Positions 1-4,481 of a DNA stretch of 6,307 nt are shown here, in pieces (within the stretch, counting starts at the first letter, position 1; every line of letters starts with the position of its first letter). The stretch is from assembly GCA_938022345.1 (NCBI GenBank), contig CALIEP010000325.1, forward strand, positions 1 through 6,307. The letters run 5' to 3'. The position numbers were made by a program, and so were the translations under genes. The notes under the pieces are model-generated. The model was given only the letters and a program-made list of their open reading frames with translations. It was not told the DNA's origin and did no database searches. Origin of the DNA: an uncultured Actinomyces sp. Its GTDB lineage: Bacteria > Actinomycetota > Actinomycetes > Actinomycetales > Actinomycetaceae.

Positions 1-25
1 CAACCAGCTCCTGCGCATCGAATAG
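1..25 (+). CDS. eno: Enolase, C-terminal end (partial)
   Basis: Reading from base 2, the codons give N-Q-L-L-R-I-E followed by TAG at 23-25. This matches the usual end of bacterial enolase, where an NQLLRIE-type motif closes the protein. Enolase converts 2-phosphoglycerate to phosphoenolpyruvate in glycolysis. Only about seven residues are visible, so the call rests on this short motif plus context: in actinobacteria eno lies directly upstream of the FtsB/DivIC-like gene, DUF501 and ppx, all of which follow here. A strong terminator about 90 bases downstream agrees with this being the end of a highly expressed gene. The protein ends a little earlier than homologues that continue with a few acidic residues. 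Confidence 0.75.
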
Positions 26-117
26 GATCTCGACGATGCAGCAGTGTACGCGGGTCGTTCCTCCTTCCCCCGCGCTTCCTTCTGAGAAGAACGCACTGAT
101 ACGCTCCTAGAAGCGTG

Positions 118-165
118 AAGAAGGGTGGGTGACGAGAAATCGTCACCCACCCTTCTTTTCTTTTT
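118..165 (+). terminator. Intrinsic terminator after eno
   Basis: An 18-base arm at 118-135 pairs perfectly with 140-157 around a GAAA tetraloop (136-139). The T-rich run continues from the end of the right arm through 165, interrupted by one C. This is a textbook Rho-independent terminator. It separates eno from the division gene downstream. A smaller 5-bp hairpin (ACGCT 101-105 with AGCGT 112-116) lies immediately upstream. Confidence 0.93.
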
Positions 166-240
166 GCGATCCGCCCCTCATTTGTTACCACGCGAGTTTT
201 AGAGTCGACCCGAGCACCCGATGTAAGGCACCATAGGGAC

Positions 241-1014
241 ATGGCTCAGAAACCGAAAAAGGGACGACCGGTCGTTCCAGGCGCCCGCAGGCGGCGTAGT
301 GTCTCTGAGCCCGATGCGCAGCGGCGGCCTCGGCAAGGAAGTCGAAATCCTCTGCGTTCTTCTGCGGCAGGCTCACAAGCCCCAACTTCAGCGAGTTCTT
401 CTCGCCCGCAAGGCGGAAGGAAGGAAGAAAGAACGGCCCGGACGCGTTCTTCTGCTGCGGCAACAGCGCAGCACCCGGCCTCTCTGTCCTTTGGTGGAAT
501 CGAGATCTCTCTGAGGATCTTCAGCCTTCTTCTTTTGGGTGCGCTCCTTGCCCTTCTTCTGGTTCCCTCATTTATGCAGCTGTGGAGCCAAGAGCGCGAA
601 CTGTCTGCCATCAAAAACAAGGTTCAACAGACGCAGGCAGATAACGAAGCCAAACGTCAGCAACTTCAGCTTTGGTCGAATCCGCAATACATTGCTTCTC
701 AGGCGCGGGAGCGTTTGGGCTACGTCAAACCCGGAGAAACTCAGTATTCGGTTCTTGATCCTGGTAAGGACTATCAGGATCAGGCTCAGGTTGCTGCCGC
801 GCGTGAAGCTGGACCGGCTCGCCCGTGGATCCAAGTTCTTTCACTCACCGTTGAAGAGGCAGATCACCCAACGGGGAATATTCAAACCGCTCAGACTGCG
901 GGGGGCAATTCTTCGACCTCTCCCAGTGAGACCCCGCAGCCCAGCGAAACGGTGGGTACGGAGCAGGGGAGCAGCGCCTCGCAAACTCCAAGCTCACAGG
1001 GGTCAGGAAACTAA
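241..1014 (+). CDS. Septum formation initiator, FtsB/DivIC family
   Basis: The product is a 257-residue single-pass membrane protein of the FtsB/DivIC family, which in the divisome partners with FtsL and FtsQ-type proteins to activate septal wall synthesis. Visible parts in order: a basic, Ser/Ala/Arg-rich cytoplasmic tail (1-85), one hydrophobic segment (about 90-112), a polar coiled-coil-like stretch (about 115-146, ending in QLQLWSNPQYI), then the family signature A-R-E-R-L-G-Y-V-K-P-G-E (155-166). A Ser/Thr/Gln-rich extracytoplasmic tail (about 205-257) closes it. The long tails are typical of actinobacterial members; M. tuberculosis Rv1024, in the same neighbourhood, is FtsB-like. ATG 241 is chosen because no in-frame Met follows until residue 112, inside the membrane region. 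The ribosome binding site is weak (AGGGAC directly before the start). The gene may have its own promoter in 166-240, but no convincing boxes are visible. Confidence 0.88.
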   Translation: MAQKPKKGRPVVPGARRRRSVSEPDAQRRPRQGSRNPLRSSAAGSQAPTSASSSRPQGGRKEERTARTRSSAAATAQHPASLSFGGIEISLRIFSLLLLGALLALLLVPSFMQLWSQERELSAIKNKVQQTQADNEAKRQQLQLWSNPQYIASQARERLGYVKPGETQYSVLDPGKDYQDQAQVAAAREAGPARPWIQVLSLTVEEADHPTGNIQTAQTAGGNSSTSPSETPQPSETVGTEQGSSASQTPSSQGSGN

Positions 1015-1149
1015 CTTCCTCTTCAATGCTCACGCTGAGAGTGAGGCCTCGCATAGTGGGCATTTTCATCCCGCATGAACTGTGCAGGTAGCGGCCTATT
1101 TCGTGTCTTTTTTCATTGGGTTTACTGCCGTCATGTGCTCACGATCGAG

Positions 1150-1181
1150 TAAAATAAACCGGGTTTATTCGAAAGGTGAGG
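1150..1181 (+). promoter_or_regulatory. Possible promoter -10, palindrome and RBS of the DUF501 gene
   Basis: TAAAAT at 1150-1155 resembles a -10 box, although no good -35 lies 16-18 bases upstream. Overlapping it is a perfect 17-base palindrome, AATAAACC-G-GGTTTATT (1153-1169), placed where transcription would start, so it could be an operator. A purine-rich ribosome binding site, GAAAGGTGAGG (1171-1181), precedes two tandem ATG codons (1183 and 1186). The ribosome binding site is well supported; promoter and operator are inferences. Confidence 0.4.
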
Positions 1182-1182
1182 A

Positions 1183-1704
1183 ATGATGAGCGCCATTACT
1201 CCGGCCAGCGACGCCGATCTTCAGGTCCTTGAAGAACAATTGGGACGCGTTCCGCGCGGCGTTGTTGGGATTGCGGCCCGATGCGCGTGTGGAAAACCCA
1301 CGGTTGTGGCAACCGCGCCTCGTCTTGAAGACGGCACGCCTTTCCCCACGACTTTCTACCTGACCAGCCCCGGCGCCGTCCGTGCGTGCTCGACCTTGGA
1401 AGCAACCAAGGTGATGGAGGAATTTAACCAGGACCTTGCCGAAGACAAGGAACTGCGTGCGGCCTACGAGCATGCCCATCAGGCCTACATCGCAGCGCGC
1501 GAGGAATTGGGCGCGCAGTTGAAACTTGATGTTCCTGAAATTCATGGGGTTTCTGCTGGCGGAATGCCAACCCGCGTCAAGTGCCTGCACGCTCTGGTTG
1601 GACACGCCTTAGCTGCTGGGAGGGGCGTGAATCCGATCGGGGACCGCGCGCTGGATATGATGCGCGAGCGCGGCCTGTGGGACCCGGCCGCCTGCACCTG
1701 CTGA
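1183..1704 (+). CDS. DUF501 family protein, function unknown
   Basis: The product is a 173-residue soluble protein with no signal peptide or membrane segment. It is recognisable as DUF501, an actinobacterial family usually sitting between an FtsB/DivIC gene and ppx (compare M. tuberculosis Rv1025). Features include an N-terminal L-G-R-x-P-R-G motif (20-26) followed by R-C-A-C-G-K-P (33-39), which contains Cys34 and Cys36. A F-Y-L-T segment (58-61) follows, then Cys69, a charged helical middle (73-110), G-M-P-T-R-V-K-C-L-H-A-L-V-G-H (127-141, with Cys134, His136, His141), V-N-P-I-G-D (149-154), and Cys171 and Cys173 at the very end. The cysteines and histidines suggest metal or redox chemistry, but this is unproven. 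Translation may start at 1183 or at the adjacent ATG 1186, which is the better spaced from the downstream part of the RBS. It is probably cotranscribed with the phosphatase gene 30 bases downstream. Confidence 0.85.
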   Translation: MMSAITPASDADLQVLEEQLGRVPRGVVGIAARCACGKPTVVATAPRLEDGTPFPTTFYLTSPGAVRACSTLEATKVMEEFNQDLAEDKELRAAYEHAHQAYIAAREELGAQLKLDVPEIHGVSAGGMPTRVKCLHALVGHALAAGRGVNPIGDRALDMMRERGLWDPAACTC

Positions 1705-1734
1705 CTGACAACACGAGTAAGAAAGAATGAGATC

Positions 1735-2715
1735 ATGACGCGGGTAGCGGCAATTGACTGTGGAACAAACTCAATTCGACTTCTAGTGGCCGATGGCGTG
1801 CTCAAAGGTAATGCCATTGCGCTGAGCGATCTGACGCGCCAGATGCGCATTGTGCGCCTTGGGCAGGACGTTGATCGTACGGGACGACTGGCTCCCGAGG
1901 CGATTGAGCGGACACTGACCGCAGTGCGCGAGTACAAGCGAATGATTGACAATCTGGAAGCCGAAGAGATTCGTTTTGTCGCAACCTCTGCAATGCGCGA
2001 TGCGGAAAACCGCGATGAATTCATTGAACCCGTGAAGGAAATTCTGGGGGTTTATCCCGAGGTTGTCCCCGGAACCGAAGAAGCTGCGCTGTCCTTTGCT
2101 GGTGCAGCCAGTGGCGTCGTTGCTCAAGAACGCGGCAAGGTCCTTGTCGTTGATATCGGTGGAGGCTCGACCGAAATGGTCGTGGGAACTCTGGGAAAGG
2201 GAGTTATCGAGGCTTATTCGGCAGATATGGGCTCAGTGCGCGTGACGGAGAAGTTCTTCGCGTCTTGCGCGAGTGACCAACCGATTCCCGACGGGGTGCA
2301 GGCGCAGGCAAGTGAGTGGATTGATGCTCGCCTTGACGAGGCCGAGGAGGTCGTTGATTTTTCCTCGGTTCGCGCCGTAGTTGGTGTCGCCGGCACCATC
2401 ACGACGATTGCTGCGCACGCTTTGGGTTTGAGTTCCTACCAGCCCGAGAAGATTGACGGTGCTTTCTTGAGCCACGAGGCCACCGATTCCTCTGTGCGTT
2501 TTATGCTTGAGCAACCTCTTGCTGTGAAGGCAGCTCTGGGCTTTATGCCTGAGGGGCGTGCTGACGTTATTGCAGGCGGAGCGCTCATTTGGAAACGCGT
2601 TATGGATCGCGTGACTCTTCGCTGTGAGAGTAGCGGACACAAAATCGCGGGCGCGTTGGTCTCAGAACACGATATCCTTGACGGTATCGCACTTTCGATG
2701 CTCAATCATCGATAG
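1735..2715 (+). CDS. ppx: Exopolyphosphatase / GppA-type phosphatase
   Basis: The product is a 326-residue cytoplasmic protein of the Ppx/GppA family (ASKHA fold), which releases terminal phosphate from inorganic polyphosphate and in some members hydrolyses pppGpp. The first phosphate-binding loop is A-I-D-C-G-T-N-S-I-R-L-L (6-17). The expected catalytic glutamate lies in P-G-T-E-E-A-A-L (112-119). The second glycine-rich loop is D-I-G-G-G-S-T-E (140-147), and a third glycine motif, V-G-V-A-G-T-I-T-T (216-224), follows. R-A-D-V-I-A-G-G (275-282) and the D-I-L-D-G-I end (313-318) are also family-like. Its length fits the short two-domain actinobacterial form, which lacks the C-terminal HD-like domain of E. 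coli Ppx. ATG 1735 follows a purine-rich but imperfect ribosome binding site. It lies 30 bases after DUF501 and 8 bases before the tRNA, so one transcript is likely. Whether polyphosphate or pppGpp is the main substrate cannot be told from sequence. Confidence 0.92.
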   Translation: MTRVAAIDCGTNSIRLLVADGVLKGNAIALSDLTRQMRIVRLGQDVDRTGRLAPEAIERTLTAVREYKRMIDNLEAEEIRFVATSAMRDAENRDEFIEPVKEILGVYPEVVPGTEEAALSFAGAASGVVAQERGKVLVVDIGGGSTEMVVGTLGKGVIEAYSADMGSVRVTEKFFASCASDQPIPDGVQAQASEWIDARLDEAEEVVDFSSVRAVVGVAGTITTIAAHALGLSSYQPEKIDGAFLSHEATDSSVRFMLEQPLAVKAALGFMPEGRADVIAGGALIWKRVMDRVTLRCESSGHKIAGALVSEHDILDGIALSMLNHR

Positions 2716-2723
2716 TGGGCTGT

Positions 2724-2797
2724 GCCCCCATAGCCCAATTGGCAGAGGCAACCGACTTAAAATCGGTGTGTTGTCGGTTCGAGTCCGACTGGGGGTA
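2724..2797 (+). tRNA. tRNA with anticodon TAA (Leu by anticodon), short variable loop
   Basis: The 74-base sequence folds into a cloverleaf. The acceptor GCCCCCA (2724-2730) pairs with TGGGGGT (2790-2796), with G1-U72 as a wobble pair, and the discriminator is A (2797). The D arm is GCC (2733-2735) with GGC (2747-2749), next to a C-A mismatch. The anticodon stem ACCGA/TCGGT (2751-2755, 2763-2767) encloses loop CTTAAAA with anticodon TAA at 2758-2760, which would read UUA/UUG leucine codons. The variable loop is only five bases (2768-2772). The T arm GTCGG-TTCGAGT-CCGAC (2773-2789) is perfect. G18-G19, T54-T55-C56, T8-A14 and A15-T48 are all present, so tertiary folding looks intact. No CCA is encoded. 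Leucine tRNAs in bacteria normally have a long variable arm, so the charging identity is uncertain. It starts 8 bases after the ppx stop and may be processed from that transcript. Confidence 0.9.
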
Positions 2798-2819
2798 CTC
2801 ACTAGAACAGGAACCGAGG

Positions 2820-2839
2820 GAAAGGAAACTGCCATGTAA
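2820..2839 (+). promoter_or_regulatory. RBS plus ATG-TAA start-stop ahead of the Bax inhibitor-1 gene
   Basis: GAAAGGA (2820-2826) is a good ribosome binding site, 7 bases before ATG at 2834-2836, but the next codon is TAA (2837-2839). The ATG is in frame with the downstream gene, whose GTG (2846) lies 6 bases after the stop. The codons between the stop and that GTG (Asn-Pro), together with Val-Phe after, recreate the N-P-V-F start of many actinobacterial family members. This suggests the ATG was the original start, now interrupted, or that it is a minimal regulatory ORF. Confidence 0.65.
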
Positions 2840-2845
2840 AACCCC

Positions 2846-3796
2846 GTGTTCTCAAAGATGGAGCGCGATTGGGCGCGCGCTGATTCGACTCCCGCTGGTT
2901 ACCCGACAATGCCGGGCTATCAACCAACGAATGCTCAGCCTTCTGGAACAGTGGTGCTGGACCCGCAGCGCTACCCCTATGCTCAGCAACAGGCCTCGGC
3001 GCAAACTTCTGCGCAGAACCCCTACGGTGCGCCAAGCGGAGCCCCGGCGGTTGATCCTTCGGCCTACGCCGATATGCAAGCTGCATACCAGGCGCCCTCT
3101 GCAGATGCCGTTGACCGCTGTCGCATGACCTACGATGATGCGCTGATCAAGACGGGTATTACTTTCCTGGTCCTGCTTTTGGGCGCAGCCCCGGCATGGA
3201 TTCTGACGCTGACAAGCCCGCTTCTGGGACTCGGTCTTGCCGTTATTGGCGGCGTGGTTGCTTTCATTCTCGCCATGGTCAATATTTTCTCCAAGACCAT
3301 TCGCCCCGCACTGGTGATTGCGTATGCCTTTGCTGAAGGGCTGACTTTGGGTGCTATTTCGGCCTTTATGGAAATGGAATACCCGGGTATCGTCGCTCAG
3401 GCATTTATCGCAACCGTTGTGGTTACCGGCCTGACGCTGGTGCTTTTTGCCTCCGGTAAGGTGCGTAACTCGCCCAAGCTCATGAAGTTCACGCTGATTG
3501 GCATCTTCGGTTTGCTGATCACCCGGCTTGCGAATGCGGTGATGGTTGCCTTTGGCTTGATGGCACCCATTGATTCGATGTACATCATGGGTATTCCGCT
3601 GGGAATTGTTGTCTCAGTGGTTGCTGTTTTCCTTGCGGCGATGAGCCTCATTAGCGATTTCGATACCGTGAAGCAGGGCGTTGAACGAGGCGCTCCCGCA
3701 AAGTTCGCGTGGTACTGCGCCTTCGGCATCATGGTAACGGTTGTCTGGATGTACATGGAAATTCTGCGCATCCTGGCAATTCTGAATCGTCGATAA
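2846..3796 (+). CDS. Bax inhibitor-1/YccA family membrane protein (start uncertain)
   Basis: From GTG 2846 the product has 316 residues. The first 90 or so are a cytoplasmic tail rich in Pro, Gln, Ala and Tyr. M-T-Y-D-D-A-L-I-K-T (94-103) leads into a polytopic region of about seven hydrophobic segments (about 104-315), as in the Bax inhibitor-1 superfamily. Members are thought to act as pH-sensitive calcium leak channels or membrane stress proteins. The paired aspartates of that mechanism may correspond to D-F-D at 271-273, in I-S-D-F-D-T-V-K-Q-G. The ending M-E-I-L-R-I-L-A is also family-typical. GTG 2846 has no ribosome binding site at a normal distance; ATG 2858 (residue 5) is an alternative. 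The well-spaced ATG at 2834 is blocked by TAA in codon 2, so natural translation may depend on reinitiation or the gene may be impaired. The rest of the frame is intact, which argues against an old pseudogene. It ends at a terminator. Confidence 0.88.
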   Translation: MFSKMERDWARADSTPAGYPTMPGYQPTNAQPSGTVVLDPQRYPYAQQQASAQTSAQNPYGAPSGAPAVDPSAYADMQAAYQAPSADAVDRCRMTYDDALIKTGITFLVLLLGAAPAWILTLTSPLLGLGLAVIGGVVAFILAMVNIFSKTIRPALVIAYAFAEGLTLGAISAFMEMEYPGIVAQAFIATVVVTGLTLVLFASGKVRNSPKLMKFTLIGIFGLLITRLANAVMVAFGLMAPIDSMYIMGIPLGIVVSVVAVFLAAMSLISDFDTVKQGVERGAPAKFAWYCAFGIMVTVVWMYMEILRILAILNRR

Positions 3797-3800
3797 ACCT

Positions 3801-3820
3801 GTTTGACGTTTGACGTTTGA
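3801..3820 (+). repeat. Three tandem 7-base repeats (GTTTGAC)
   Basis: GTTTGAC occurs at 3801-3807 and 3808-3814, with a near-complete third copy (GTTTGA) at 3815-3820. It lies four bases after the preceding stop codon and directly abuts the terminator stem. It is probably replication slippage in a short untranslated stretch. Confidence 0.8.
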
Positions 3821-3855
3821 AGGGGGCCGTTCTCGAACAGAGGCGGCCCCTTTTC
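3820..3855 (+). terminator. Intrinsic terminator after the Bax inhibitor-1 gene
   Basis: AAGGGGGCCG (3820-3829) pairs with CGGCCCCTTT (3844-3853): ten base pairs including one G-T, with a 14-base loop. The TTTT run starts at 3851. It ends the transcript carrying the Bax inhibitor-1 gene and isolates the FKBP unit. Confidence 0.88.
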
Positions 3856-3950
3856 TATGCGCAGTACATTTTTCCGCCGCTCACCGAATACGTCCTACGA
3901 GTCTGAATATGCCTGTCTCTCCAGTGAATCCAGGTTGATCTCTGGGAACA

Positions 3951-4056
3951 TTTGTGCAATTTAGGGAACGCGTATCCTATCTCGCGCAACTGGGTTGCGG
4001 GAATGTTTAACTAGAGCGTCACCATTTTTCCCCACTGTGATTCCCCAAGGAGGAAC
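3951..4056 (+). promoter_or_regulatory. Possible promoter, 5' hairpin and RBS of the FKBP gene
   Basis: TTTGTG (3951-3956) and TATCCT (3973-3978), 16 bases apart, are a plausible -35/-10 pair after the upstream terminator. Just downstream, CGCAAC (3985-3990) and GTTGCG (3994-3999) form a 6-bp inverted repeat with a TGG loop, which would sit at or near the 5' end of the transcript. A strong ribosome binding site, AAGGAGGA (4047-4054), precedes ATG 4058. Most of the interval between the terminator and 3950 shows nothing recognisable. The promoter call is tentative; the ribosome binding site is firm. Confidence 0.4.
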
Positions 4057-4057
4057 C

Positions 4058-4456
4058 ATGGAAAACGTGAACGTCAGCGGCGAATTTGGCCGTAAGCCTA
4101 CTTTGGAATTTACCGACTCAACCCCAAGCAATGAACTGCTGATTGAGGTTCTTCATGAGGGTGATGGTCAGGTTGTTGAACCCGGCGATACGATCCACTG
4201 CCACTACCTGGGTCAGGTGTGGGATGGCAATGTTTTCGATAATTCCTATGATCGCGGCGCACCCTTGAGCTTCCAGATCGGTGTCGGCATGGTGATCCGT
4301 GGATGGGATGAAGGGCTGATTGGACAGCGCGTCGGATCTCGCGTTCTGCTGTCGATTCCTTCTGAATATGGCTACGGTTCCCGTGGTGTTCCCCAGGCGG
4401 GAATCCGCGGCGGCGATACGCTAGTCTTTGTTACCGACATCCTCGGTGTCTCCTGA
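4058..4456 (+). CDS. FKBP-type peptidyl-prolyl cis-trans isomerase
   Basis: The product is a 132-residue single-domain FKBP, which catalyses cis-trans isomerisation of peptide bonds before proline and assists protein folding. The FKBP domain spans about residues 27-130. Active-site positions known from FKBP12 are present: Tyr50 in H-Y-L-G, Phe60 and Asp61 in V-F-D-N-S, Arg66, Phe72, Val79-Ile80, Trp83 in R-G-W-D-E-G-L, Tyr106 in Y-G-Y-G, Ile116 and Phe124. There is no signal peptide or lipobox, so it should be cytoplasmic. The start is ATG 4058, set by the strong AAGGAGGA ribosome binding site. The frame stays open upstream to a TTG at 3995, but that extension overlaps the untranslated leader and does not look like protein. 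The AI-2E family gene follows after 25 bases, so the two are likely cotranscribed. Confidence 0.94.
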   Translation: MENVNVSGEFGRKPTLEFTDSTPSNELLIEVLHEGDGQVVEPGDTIHCHYLGQVWDGNVFDNSYDRGAPLSFQIGVGMVIRGWDEGLIGQRVGSRVLLSIPSEYGYGSRGVPQAGIRGGDTLVFVTDILGVS

Positions 4457-4481
4457 TTGCGAACGATAGACAAGGCAAGGT

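Noticed and set aside
354..455. Repeated GCGTTCTTCTGC words (354-365 and 444-455)
   Set aside because: They encode Arg-Ser-Ser-Ala in the low-complexity tail of the FtsB-like protein; this is codon repetition in a disordered region, not a mobile or CRISPR repeat.
1029..1045. CTCAC/GTGAG hairpin after the FtsB-like gene as a terminator
   Set aside because: The stem is only 5 bp with no T tract behind it, so I do not call a terminator there.
539..1078. 179-residue plus-strand ORF overlapping the FtsB-like gene
   Set aside because: It lies in another frame of a gene with clear family motifs, has no ribosome binding site and a composition typical of a shadow frame.
1165..1605. 146-residue minus-strand ORF opposite DUF501
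   Set aside because: It is antisense to a recognised family and shows no recognisable motif or ribosome binding site.
2756..2762. The tRNA as a suppressor of the nearby UAA codon at 2837-2839
   Set aside because: Reading UAA needs anticodon UUA. The stem pairing fixes U33 at 2757 and the anticodon as UAA (2758-2760), which reads UUA. A one-base shift would be required, with no support.
3995..4057. Upstream TTG extension of the FKBP protein
   Set aside because: The frame is open, but the strong ribosome binding site sits right before ATG 4058 and the added 21 residues overlap the probable leader hairpin and do not look family-like.
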